Below, in pieces: positions 9,370 to 16,913 of a stretch of DNA of 64,000 bases (the stretch's first letter is position 1; each line of letters opens with the position of its first letter). A model generated the notes under the pieces. The model was not told the DNA's origin, did not search any database, and saw only the letters and a list, made by a program, of their open reading frames with translations. Position numbers and translations under genes: made by a program. Source of the DNA: Algoriella xinjiangensis (GTDB lineage Bacteria > Bacteroidota > Bacteroidia > Flavobacteriales > Weeksellaceae); contig NZ_FOUZ01000003.1 of NCBI RefSeq assembly GCF_900115015.1, positions 186,001 through 250,000 of the forward strand, written 5' to 3'.

Positions 9370-10041
9370 ATGGCAACAATCTTAAATATAGAAACTTCAA
9401 CAAAAAATTGTTCGGTTTCGATTGCCAAAGATGGCGTTCAACTATGTTTGGTTGAAGAAAATGAAGAAAGTTTTGCACACGGCGAAAAACTAAATCAGTT
9501 TATTGAGTGGTGTCTTGACGGTGCAGAAATTAAATTGAAAGATTTAGATGCAATTTGTGTATCCAAAGGTCCCGGTTCGTATACGGGTTTGCGTATAGGC
9601 GTTTCGTCTGCAAAAGGTTTTGCGTATGGATTAGATTTGCCTTTGTTGGCAATTAATTCGTTACAGATATTGGCAGAATCTCAAATTAATCAAGGATATG
9701 ATTTGATTATTCCGATGATTGATGCGCGCAGAATGGAGGTTTATACGGCGCAATACGATAATTTTGGAAAGCAATTAACCGACACCGAAGCAAAAGTAAT
9801 TGATGAAACTTCTTTTGAAGAATTACAAGGAAAAAAGATTGTTTTTGTAGGTGATGGAGCAGAAAAATGTGAAGAAACTTTGCGTCATTTAGATGCAACA
9901 TTTATACAAATTTTTCCTTCAGCAAAATATATGTGTCAACTTGCAGAAGATAAATTTAATCAGAATTTAGTAGAAGATGTGGCTTATTTTGAGCCGTATT
10001 ATTTGAAAGATTTTGTAGCAGGAAAAAAGAAATCCGAGTAA
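9370..10041 (+). CDS. tsaB: tRNA threonylcarbamoyladenosine biosynthesis protein TsaB
   Basis: This is a 223-residue ASKHA-fold protein. The N-terminal ILNIETSTKNCSVSI segment and the KGPGSYTGLRIG motif (66-77) are diagnostic of TsaB (YeaZ). TsaB is the inactive paralogue that pairs with TsaD, and with TsaE and TsaC makes the t6A modification at position 37 of ANN-decoding tRNAs. I chose the ATG at 9370; a GTG at 9352 is in frame, but it lies before the predicted -7 box. The next gene starts 16 bases after the stop and is likely cotranscribed. Confidence 0.96.
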   Translation: MATILNIETSTKNCSVSIAKDGVQLCLVEENEESFAHGEKLNQFIEWCLDGAEIKLKDLDAICVSKGPGSYTGLRIGVSSAKGFAYGLDLPLLAINSLQILAESQINQGYDLIIPMIDARRMEVYTAQYDNFGKQLTDTEAKVIDETSFEELQGKKIVFVGDGAEKCEETLRHLDATFIQIFPSAKYMCQLAEDKFNQNLVEDVAYFEPYYLKDFVAGKKKSE

Positions 10042-10057
10042 ATAAAAAAAATAGAAC

Positions 10058-10441
10058 ATGAAAAACATTGTATTAACAATTGCGTCTTTGTACGGAATGA
10101 TCGCGATTATTTTAGGAGCATTTGGTGCTCATGCATTTAAGAAATTTTTGCCAGACGAAAAATTAGCAAGTTTTGAAGTTGGTGTTCGTTACCAAATGTA
10201 TCACGCCATTGCGTTATTAGCAATCGGAATGTATTTTCAGTTTAATACTACTTTAGAGCGTTCTGCAACATGGTGTTTAATTGCAGGTACATTTGTATTT
10301 TCTGTAAGTATTTATTTACTGTCATTTGCAGATCATTGGGGCGCTAATCTCAAATTTTTAGGACCAATTACGCCACTTGGTGGTTTGTTAATGGTTGTTG
10401 GTTGGGGATTATTAGCTTGGATTTTTATGAAAGGAAGATAA
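10058..10441 (+). CDS. DUF423 family membrane protein
   Basis: This 127-residue protein has four predicted transmembrane helices. It carries the DUF423 signatures: ILGAFGAHAFKK near residues 18-29, VGVRYQMYHAIALLAIG in the middle, and LGPITPLGGLLMVVGWGLLAW at the C-terminus. The family is widespread (E. coli YgdD) and its function is unknown. It sits 16 bases after tsaB and before a strong terminator, so the two genes are probably one transcript. Confidence 0.93.
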   Translation: MKNIVLTIASLYGMIAIILGAFGAHAFKKFLPDEKLASFEVGVRYQMYHAIALLAIGMYFQFNTTLERSATWCLIAGTFVFSVSIYLLSFADHWGANLKFLGPITPLGGLLMVVGWGLLAWIFMKGR

Positions 10442-10463
10442 TTTTAAAAATTAATAGAATAAC

Positions 10464-10490
10464 AAAGGCTCTCATTTCTGAGAGCCTTTT
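10464..10490. terminator. intrinsic terminator between convergent genes
   Basis: The stem AAAGGCTCTCA/TGAGAGCCTTT has a 4-base loop and T-rich sequence downstream. On the other strand it is also T-rich, so it can serve both the DUF423 gene and the convergent gene at 10515. Confidence 0.88.
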
Positions 10491-10514
10491 ATTTTTATGG
10501 TTTTATTCGAAAAA

Positions 10515-11015
10515 TTATTCGAAATCGTCTTCGTTAAATTCAAATTCTTCAAATGTACAATCTACTTCAAATGGTAAATCTCCACCATCATTATTTGTAA
10601 AATCTTGTACTTCTCCTTTCCAATTTAAGGTTAAAATTCCTTTGTCGTTTACGCTAAATGTTAATTCGTTGTTTACCGTTTCGTAATCTTCTTCAGAAAC
10701 ATTTAATGATGTGTAGTAAACGTCAACAGGATCGCCATCTTCGTCTTCTTCTTCAGCAAAACCGTAAGGTATCGATACTTTTTTACCATTTAATTGTTCT
10801 ACAGATTCTACATCTAACGGAAAATCGTCGATAAAGAGAGAAAGTTGAGGAAATTCATTTTGTAATGAGTCTGCCTCCACATGTTCTAAGTCATCATTGG
10901 AATGGATTTCTACCAATAAACATTTTTTATTTCCTTGAAAAACGACTTTGCATAATGATTTTTCAATTTTGTAATTCAATGTTTCGTCCGAATGGAAGAA
11001 CTTAATTGTTTTCAT
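10515..11015 (-). CDS. acidic hypothetical protein
   Basis: I do not recognise this 166-residue protein. It is strongly acidic, especially in residues 85-105 (an EEEDEDGDP stretch) and at the C-terminus (EEFEFNEDDFE). It has no signal peptide or membrane segment, so it is probably cytoplasmic. Alternating hydrophobic and polar residues suggest a beta-rich fold. Codon use matches the neighbours. It stands alone between a terminator on one side and the YceI-like lipoprotein gene on the other. Confidence 0.75.
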   Translation of the reverse strand: MKTIKFFHSDETLNYKIEKSLCKVVFQGNKKCLLVEIHSNDDLEHVEADSLQNEFPQLSLFIDDFPLDVESVEQLNGKKVSIPYGFAEEEDEDGDPVDVYYTSLNVSEEDYETVNNELTFSVNDKGILTLNWKGEVQDFTNNDGGDLPFEVDCTFEEFEFNEDDFE

Positions 11016-11124
11016 TGTTTTGTTAATGTATGTTATTAATTATGAGTACGAATATAATTAAGTTCGTTTAATTTTCATAGAAAAAATGACGAAGAAATGT
11101 TTTTTTTTAACATATTGCCAAAAA

Positions 11125-11152
11125 AAGCCACACATTTGCATGTATGGCTTGT
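11125..11152 (-). terminator. intrinsic terminator for the YceI-like gene
   Basis: The arms AAGCCACACA (11125-11134) and TGTATGGCTT (11141-11150) pair with one wobble position. On the minus strand the hairpin is followed by a T-run. It lies 25 bases beyond the stop of the lipoprotein gene. Confidence 0.75.
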
Positions 11153-11174
11153 ATTTATAAGTTATAAAAACTTA

Positions 11175-11855
11175 TTATTTTGTAGCTTCAGCAGTAGCTG
11201 GTTTAGCTGTTAAATCAACTTGTAATAATACTTCGTCTTTTACGATAGATCCACCTCCACCAACGAAAGTAATTCCGAAATCTTTACGGTTGATACCGAA
11301 TTCTTCCGATTTAATTGTAACTCCATTTGCATCAACAGTTACGTTTGCTTTAAAAGTTACATTTTTAGGAGTTCCACGGAAGTCTAAATTTCCTGAAACT
11401 TCAGAATTGTAATCTCCACCTTCAACAGGTTTTACAGCTGTAATTTCGAAAGTTGCAGTCGGGAATTTTTCAACATCTAAAAAATCAGCAGATTTTAAGT
11501 GTCCATCTAATTTTCCTTTGCTTTCTGCATCAGCATCTAAATCTTTAGATTCAAAAGAAGTAAAATCTGCAACAAATTTACCAGCTTCTAAAACACCATT
11601 ATTTACTTTTACAGTTCCTTCTTTTAATTTTACAACACCGTAATGTCCTTCTTCAGGTTTGTTGATATCGTCAAAAGTTTTTCCACCTTTCCAGTTTACA
11701 ACAGACGTTGCAGTGTCTACATTATAATCTACAGCACCTTCTGTAGATGTTGCACCTTCTTGCGCTTCTGTCGTTTTTACAGTATCTGTATTTCCACCAC
11801 AAGATGTTAATGCAACAGCAGAAACAACAGCTAAACCTAAAAATAATTTTTTCAT
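11175..11855 (-). CDS. YceI-family lipoprotein
   Basis: This 226-residue protein has a signal peptide and lipobox (ALTSC, C19), followed by a Thr/Glu-rich linker to about residue 42 and then a YceI-like lipocalin domain. YceI features are the VNWKGGKTFDDI start, HLKSADFLDVEKFPTATFEITAV in the middle, and SGNLDFRGTPKNVTFKANV followed by FGINRKDFGITF near the end. YceI proteins bind isoprenoid-type lipids in a hydrophobic pocket, and many respond to stress. On the minus strand a TAATTTTG box (11875-11882) lies 19 bases upstream of the start. Confidence 0.93.
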   Translation of the reverse strand: MKKLFLGLAVVSAVALTSCGGNTDTVKTTEAQEGATSTEGAVDYNVDTATSVVNWKGGKTFDDINKPEEGHYGVVKLKEGTVKVNNGVLEAGKFVADFTSFESKDLDADAESKGKLDGHLKSADFLDVEKFPTATFEITAVKPVEGGDYNSEVSGNLDFRGTPKNVTFKANVTVDANGVTIKSEEFGINRKDFGITFVGGGGSIVKDEVLLQVDLTAKPATAEATK

Positions 11856-11995
11856 ATCGTTTTTTTATTTGAGACAAAATTATAACTTAAATTGATAGTT
11901 TATATTGACTTATATCAATTAATGAAATAAATATTAAAATCATTTTGAATAATTCTAAATATCTTTAACCAAAAATAATCAAAATTTATTCAATT

Positions 11996-12970
11996 GTGCT
12001 AAAGATTGACAATCTTAATTATAATTATCCAGGATTTACCGAAAATGTATTAAACAATATAAATTTCGCTGTACAAAAGGGAGAAGTAATTAGTGTAATA
12101 GGCGAGAGTGGAAGCGGAAAATCAACATTATTGAAGTTGATTTACGGTTTGTTAGATTTTAATGAAGGAGAAATAAAATATGGTGATAAAAAATTAAAAG
12201 GACCATTGTATAACCTGATTCCAGGGCATAAAATGATGAAATATGTGGCGCAAGATTATGATTTATTAGATTTTGTGACGGTTGGCGAAAATGTCGGAAA
12301 ATTCTTAAGTAATTTTGATTTAGCGCTAAAACAAAAAAATATTTATGAAGCATTGGATGTGGTCGAGTTAACCGATTTTAAACACATTTTTCCAAATAAA
12401 TTAAGTGGAGGTCAGCGTCAACGTGTTTCGTTAGCGCGTGCTTTGGCGCAACAACCAGCGATTTTATTGTTAGACGAACCTTTTTCTAATCTTGATCAAA
12501 CTTTAAAATTATCAATTCGAGAAAAAATTATGAATTGGTGTAAAGCGCATCAAATTACAGTAATTTTTACAACTCACGATTTGAGTGATGCATTTTATAC
12601 TTCGGATAAAATTCTTGTGCTTCAAAACGGAAATATGATTCAATTTGATAAAGTAGAAAATGTGCGAAATTTTCCTGCTTCCGAGTATGTAACGCGATTG
12701 TTTGGTTATGTAAATGTGTTGAGAAACGATGAATCTCCAAAATTATCAATCAACACAACGACTTCGGTTGTTATTTATCCCGAAGAAATTGAGATTTCTG
12801 ATAACGGAAATTTTAGAGGAAAAGTAATCGAAACTAAATTTCAGGGAAGAGATTATTTAGTCAGATTTTCTTATGAAAACATAGAATTACTTGCATATTC
12901 TACTCAAAAATTTATAAAAGACGACATTATTTCGTTTGAAGTAAAAAAATATAGAGCATTAAAAAGGTAG
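11996..12970 (+). CDS. ABC transporter ATP-binding protein
   Basis: This 324-residue protein has a complete ATPase domain: Walker A GESGSGKST (36-44), signature LSGGQ (136-140), Walker B ILLLDEP (156-162) and the switch histidine in TTHD. Beyond residue 230 there is a C-terminal domain like the regulatory (TOBE-like) part of PotA/FbpC-type importers. No permease or binding protein gene is adjacent, so the substrate is unknown. The start is a GTG, and TATCTTTA at 11960-11967 could be its -7 box. The terminator stem overlaps the stop codon. Confidence 0.88.
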   Translation: MLKIDNLNYNYPGFTENVLNNINFAVQKGEVISVIGESGSGKSTLLKLIYGLLDFNEGEIKYGDKKLKGPLYNLIPGHKMMKYVAQDYDLLDFVTVGENVGKFLSNFDLALKQKNIYEALDVVELTDFKHIFPNKLSGGQRQRVSLARALAQQPAILLLDEPFSNLDQTLKLSIREKIMNWCKAHQITVIFTTHDLSDAFYTSDKILVLQNGNMIQFDKVENVRNFPASEYVTRLFGYVNVLRNDESPKLSINTTTSVVIYPEEIEISDNGNFRGKVIETKFQGRDYLVRFSYENIELLAYSTQKFIKDDIISFEVKKYRALKR

Positions 12971-12988
12971 ATCAATGATCTACCTTTT
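12962..12988. terminator. bidirectional intrinsic terminator
   Basis: The stem AAAAGGTAGATCA/TGATCTACCTTTT is a perfect pairing with T-rich flanks on both strands. It overlaps the ABC gene stop and lies just before the stop of the convergent hydrolase gene. Confidence 0.88.
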
Positions 12989-12993
12989 GTATT

Positions 12994-13770
12994 TTATTTA
13001 TTCAACAAAAAATCTAAAATTTCTGCTGTAAAATCTTTTGGATTTTCTGCATGAATCCAATGTCCTGCATTTGCAATTTTTTTGATAATTGCTTTCGGAA
13101 AACGTTCTTTTATCATCATTTCATCTTCTGGCAAAATGTAATTAGAATTCGCGCCACCTAAAAATAATGTTGGACCATCAAACTCGCCTTGTAATAAATC
13201 TTGCCCAATCATTTCTTGGTAAAATTTATCTAAAACAGGCAAATTAAAGCGAAATGCATATTTACCATTTTCGGCATTGTAAACGTTTTTTAATAAAAAT
13301 TGACGAACACCAACTTCAGGAATATATTGACTTAAAATTGTTTCAACATCTTTGCGAGATTCAACTTCATCAAAATTAACCGATTTTAGTGCCTTAAAAA
13401 TTGCGTTATGATGTGGTTGATACGCTTTTGGCGCCATATCAGCTACAATCAAATGATCTAATCTATCTTGATGAATCATCGCGAAATCAATCACAATTCG
13501 TCCACCTAAAGAATGTCCTAAAAGATGCGCTTTTTGTATATTGTTTGCGTCTAAATAATTCACAATATCTTGCGTCATTGCTGCTAACGAAGAATCATCG
13601 CTATGAAAGCTTCGTCCATGATTTCGTAAATCGATAAGATGAGTCGTAAAATATTCGCCAAAATGTTTTCCTATGGTGTTCCAATTATCCAATTGACCGA
13701 ACAAACCATGAAAAACCAACAAATGTTTTTCGCCCGAACCTACAATTTTACTGTGTAAGATTTCTACCAT
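12994..13770 (-). CDS. alpha/beta hydrolase (YbfF-like)
   Basis: This 258-residue alpha/beta-fold hydrolase has the oxyanion-side motif HGLFG (21-25), the nucleophile elbow GHSLGG with S88, and a probable catalytic histidine H237 in AGHWIHAENP. Length and motifs fit the YbfF esterase group, for which short acyl esters are substrates in vitro; the physiological substrate is unknown. It starts 3 bases after the pdxJ stop, so it is cotranscribed with pdxJ and the channel gene. No signal peptide is present, so the product is cytoplasmic. Confidence 0.9.
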   Translation of the reverse strand: MVEILHSKIVGSGEKHLLVFHGLFGQLDNWNTIGKHFGEYFTTHLIDLRNHGRSFHSDDSSLAAMTQDIVNYLDANNIQKAHLLGHSLGGRIVIDFAMIHQDRLDHLIVADMAPKAYQPHHNAIFKALKSVNFDEVESRKDVETILSQYIPEVGVRQFLLKNVYNAENGKYAFRFNLPVLDKFYQEMIGQDLLQGEFDGPTLFLGGANSNYILPEDEMMIKERFPKAIIKKIANAGHWIHAENPKDFTAEILDFLLNK

Positions 13771-13773
13771 TTT

Positions 13774-14499
13774 CTAAAGATTTGCCAATTCTATTTTACG
13801 TAAATAAGTTTGAATTGTGTTTTCTAAACCTAAATATAAAGCTTCAGAAATTAAGGCATGTCCAATAGAAACTTCTGCAATTTCTGGAATTTCTCGAATA
13901 AAATATTCGATATTTTTTAAGCTTAAATCATGTCCCGCATTTACTCCTAATCCATTTGCTAAAGCCAATTTTGTAGTTTCTTTATACGGATTAATCGCTG
14001 CTAAATTTCCTAAACCATATTGTGTTGCAAATTCTTCTGTGTACAATTCAATTCTATCCGCGCCAGTTCTTGCAGCAGATTCTATTAAAGCTGGATTTGG
14101 ATCTAAGAAAATAGATGTTCTGATTCCTGCTTCTTTAAATGTTTTGATTACTTCTGTCAAATAATCAAAATGCTTTATTGTATCCCAACCTGCGTTAGAA
14201 GTTATAGCATCTTCGGCATCCGGAACCAAGGTTACTTGCTCTGGTTTCGATTTTAAAACCAATTCTATAAAACTATCAACAGGTTTACCTTCTATATTAA
14301 ATTCTGTTGTTACAACAGGTTTCAAATCGTAAACATCTTGGTAACGAATATGACGTTCGTCTGGACGTGGATGAATTGTAATTCCTTGTCCACCAAATTC
14401 TTGAATTTTAATCGCAGCTTCTACTAAATTTGGTGTATTTCCACCACGCGCATTACGTATAGTGGCAATTTTATTTATATTAACACTTAATTTGGTCAT
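13774..14499 (-). CDS. pdxJ: pyridoxine 5'-phosphate synthase
   Basis: PdxJ condenses 1-deoxyxylulose 5-phosphate with 3-amino-2-oxopropyl phosphate to make pyridoxine 5'-phosphate. The 241-residue length is normal. Family motifs are visible: NINKIATIRNARGG at the N-terminus, GQGITIHPRPDERHIR near residue 35, RIELYTEEFA, and NAGHDLSLKN near the C-terminus. It lies second in a minus-strand group, 10 bases after the MscS-type gene and 3 bases before the hydrolase gene. The pathway is the DXP-dependent route to vitamin B6, which supplies PLP for enzymes such as GlyA at 53 kb. Confidence 0.97.
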   Translation of the reverse strand: MTKLSVNINKIATIRNARGGNTPNLVEAAIKIQEFGGQGITIHPRPDERHIRYQDVYDLKPVVTTEFNIEGKPVDSFIELVLKSKPEQVTLVPDAEDAITSNAGWDTIKHFDYLTEVIKTFKEAGIRTSIFLDPNPALIESAARTGADRIELYTEEFATQYGLGNLAAINPYKETTKLALANGLGVNAGHDLSLKNIEYFIREIPEIAEVSIGHALISEALYLGLENTIQTYLRKIELANL

Positions 14500-14509
14500 T
14501 GTTTTTGTA

Positions 14510-15781
14510 TTATAATTTTTTGATATCTGATAATGAAATTGATTGCATAATTTCTAACTCAAATTTACGACAAGCAGTTAATAAATGATCAAAAATATCG
14601 GATTGAATTCGTTCAAATTCTAAATTACTCGAAGTTGTCGTAAAACAACCAATTTCCAAAGGCATGCCCAAAGGCGAAACTGGAAGTTGTTTTACAATAA
14701 TTGAATCATTTTGAGAAATTGTGTTTAAACTTTTTAAATAATTTTCAACATAAATTCTGAATACACCAATATTAGTCAGATTTCGACCATTAATATCAAT
14801 TTCAGAATTTGTTACATTTTGATTAAAAAGAGTGATTTCTTCTCGTTTTGAGAGAATATAGTGATTGATTAAAGTTATTTTTTCGAATTGATTTAACATT
14901 TCTTCATCGCAAAATTTAAACGAATTAACGTTAAACGAAATAGAACGTTTAATTTGTCGTGTTCCCGTTGCCATCATCGGCATGTGATTGGTTACTTGCG
15001 AGGAAACCAAATCGACAGTTGGCACAGTTGCGATAGATTTATCAAACTTTTCAATTTTTACTAAATTGATATTAATTTCTTTTACAGTTCCTTCAATATC
15101 ACCTTTCGAAATTGTAATCCAATCGCCAACTTTTACAATTTTTGAATAGGAAATCTGCAATCCCGAAACAAATCCGAAAATAGCGTCACGAAAAATTAAT
15201 AAAACGGCAGCCGTTAATGCTCCTAAAACAGTGATAATTGTATTTTGATCGACTGTAAAAAGAATCATTATTCCAGAAAGGATAGAAAAAAATGTAATGA
15301 TAAATTTTAACATCTGTCCAAATGTTCGCACACCAATTGTGGTATAACTATTTTCTTCGTTATACACATCGATTATAGTATTGATAAAGCGAAAAATCAA
15401 TTGGGTAAAAACGATAAGCGTAATAAGTTGTGTTATTTTTTGAACGGTATAAAAAACACTTCCATCATCTTTAAACAAAAGAATATTCATGCTCAATGCA
15501 AAACTTAGTGGTATAAGATGAATGGTTGATGTAAAAACTTTGTTTTTGTACAAGAAATTGAACCAATTATTTTGAGTTATTTTCGTCATTTTTTTAAGAA
15601 TCGGAAAAATAATAGCTCTCAAAACAAAATCAATCACAAAAAGAATTGCAATCCAAGCAACTATTTCCAAAAAATTAAAAAGATTTTCGGACAAATCAAT
15701 TTTAAATTGTTGATTGAAAAAAAATTTTACACCATCGGAAAATTCTTCATAAAAAGATTTATCTTGCACTTGCAGTTTCAT
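14510..15781 (-). CDS. mechanosensitive ion channel, MscS family (YbdG-like)
   Basis: This 423-residue protein has about five N-terminal transmembrane helices (residues 35-200) and then the MscS core. In the core, the pore helix segment ALTAAVLLIFRDAIFGFVSGLQ leads into the beta domain VGDWITISKGDIEGTVKEI. Length and C-terminal extension resemble E. coli YbdG, a low-abundance mechanosensitive channel that responds to osmotic change. It is the first gene of the group that includes pdxJ. TAACTTTG (minus strand, 15811-15818) lies 29 bases upstream of the start as a -7 box. Confidence 0.9.
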   Translation of the reverse strand: MKLQVQDKSFYEEFSDGVKFFFNQQFKIDLSENLFNFLEIVAWIAILFVIDFVLRAIIFPILKKMTKITQNNWFNFLYKNKVFTSTIHLIPLSFALSMNILLFKDDGSVFYTVQKITQLITLIVFTQLIFRFINTIIDVYNEENSYTTIGVRTFGQMLKFIITFFSILSGIMILFTVDQNTIITVLGALTAAVLLIFRDAIFGFVSGLQISYSKIVKVGDWITISKGDIEGTVKEININLVKIEKFDKSIATVPTVDLVSSQVTNHMPMMATGTRQIKRSISFNVNSFKFCDEEMLNQFEKITLINHYILSKREEITLFNQNVTNSEIDINGRNLTNIGVFRIYVENYLKSLNTISQNDSIIVKQLPVSPLGMPLEIGCFTTTSSNLEFERIQSDIFDHLLTACRKFELEIMQSISLSDIKKL

Positions 15782-15840
15782 AAATTTTAAGCAGAAAATT
15801 GTTTATTGTACAAAGTTACATTTTTAAAAATAGAAATAAT

Positions 15841-16326
15841 ATGGATAACGATTCGGTACTAAATATCATTAGCGGAATTTTACTTGTAGTCGGATTAATA
15901 GGTGCATTTTTACCCGTTTTACCCGGCGCACCATTGGCTTTGATTGGCTTATTGGTTTTTAAATTTAGTGGAGATTGTAGCTACGGTTGGGGAACAATAA
16001 TTATTGTAGGATTATTTGTATTAATTGGTGCTTTGTTAGATTATCTGCTCCCAATTTATATGACCAAAAAACTTGGCGGTACCAAATATGGTATTTGGGG
16101 ATCTATTGTCGGTTTAATTGTCGGTTTATTTTTTCCACCAATTGGGTTTATAGTTGGGCCATTTGTTGGTGCGTTTTTAGGCGAATTAGCATTTAGTGCG
16201 GCAGAACCAAAAGTTGCTTTAAAATCGGCCTTTGGATCTTTTGCAGGATTTATTTTGACAACAGGTTATGATATTATTTTGACTTTAATATTTATAGGAA
16301 TTTTTGTTTGGCAATTAATGAATTAA
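15841..16326 (+). CDS. DUF456 family membrane protein
   Basis: This 161-residue, very hydrophobic protein is rich in glycine and proline in its helices. The family features are GLIGAFLPVLPGAPLALIG near the N-terminus and GIWGSIVGLIVGLFF plus GFIVGPFVGAFLGEL in the middle. The DUF456 family has no known function. I chose the ATG at 15841; an earlier start at 15799 would put 14 extra residues across the divergent promoter region. It is divergent from the MscS-type gene. Confidence 0.88.
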   Translation: MDNDSVLNIISGILLVVGLIGAFLPVLPGAPLALIGLLVFKFSGDCSYGWGTIIIVGLFVLIGALLDYLLPIYMTKKLGGTKYGIWGSIVGLIVGLFFPPIGFIVGPFVGAFLGELAFSAAEPKVALKSAFGSFAGFILTTGYDIILTLIFIGIFVWQLMN

Positions 16327-16370
16327 TAGAGATTAAATGATTGAAATTAGGTCAATAAAAAAAAATGGCA

Positions 16371-16378
16371 TATATTTG
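16371..16378 (+). promoter_or_regulatory. -7 box for rimP-nusA-infB
   Basis: TATATTTG matches TAnnTTTG exactly. The nearest TTG (16341-16343) is 27 bases upstream, longer than ideal. Transcription would start near 16385, giving a leader of about 50 bases that contains the hairpin at 16405-16429. Confidence 0.5.
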
Positions 16379-16404
16379 CAAAGAATTTAAGGAAGTAAAA
16401 GGAG

Positions 16405-16429
16405 GAGGGCTGGTTATAGCTCTCTTTTT
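16405..16429 (+). promoter_or_regulatory. terminator-like hairpin in the rimP leader (candidate attenuator)
   Basis: The arms GAGGGCT (16405-16411) and AGCTCTC (16418-16424) form a 7-pair stem with one G-U pair and a 6-base loop. Five T follow at 16425-16429. This is a canonical intrinsic terminator, yet it lies between the -7 box and the rimP start, 8 bases before the ATG, so it could act as an attenuator of the operon. Confidence 0.6.
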
Positions 16430-16437
16430 CGTTGTAT

Positions 16438-16899
16438 ATGGATTCAGATAAAGTAAAACAGCTCATAGAAGAAGCAATCGCGGAAAATCCGGCATTGTTT
16501 CTTATCGATTGGAAAATCTCTCCAGAAAATAAAATATCTATTTTAATAGACGGAGACGAAGGTGTTCCTATTGAAGAAATTGTAAGAATTAGCCGCTACG
16601 TAGAAAATAATCTTGATCGTGAAGATGATGATTTTTCTTTAGAAGTTTCTTCTCCTGGTGTTGGTAGTAATTTGACAATGCCTCGTCAATTCGCAAAAAA
16701 TGTTGGTCGTACATTAGAAGCAACATTGAATGATAAAGTGATAGAAGGCGAAATTGTTGAAGCAGACGAAGAAGGTGTGATCCTTTTTTGGGAAGCACGC
16801 GAACCAAAACCAGTAGGAAAAGGTAAAATTACAGTAGAAAAAGAAGAAAAAATAAAGTACGCTGACATTAAGAAAGCGATAATAAAAGTCACCTTTTAA
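16438..16899 (+). CDS. rimP: ribosome maturation factor RimP
   Basis: RimP is needed for 30S subunit maturation. From the ATG at 16438 it has 153 residues. Motifs typical of the family are FLIDWKISPENKISILIDGDEGVPIEEIVRIS in the N-terminal domain and DFSLEVSSPGVGSNLTMPRQFAKNVGR at the domain junction. A TTG two codons upstream is also in frame but less likely. It starts the conserved rimP-nusA-infB translation operon, with nusA 14 bases downstream. The leader hairpin suggests control of the operon by attenuation. Confidence 0.95.
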   Translation: MDSDKVKQLIEEAIAENPALFLIDWKISPENKISILIDGDEGVPIEEIVRISRYVENNLDREDDDFSLEVSSPGVGSNLTMPRQFAKNVGRTLEATLNDKVIEGEIVEADEEGVILFWEAREPKPVGKGKITVEKEEKIKYADIKKAIIKVTF

Positions 16900-16913
16900 A
16901 AATTTAAAATGTA

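Noticed and set aside
10402-10686. Open frame on the plus strand after the DUF423 gene
   Set aside because: It overlaps the terminator and lies antisense to the acidic protein gene at 10515. Its Ser/Asn-rich translation is that of a reverse-complement shadow.
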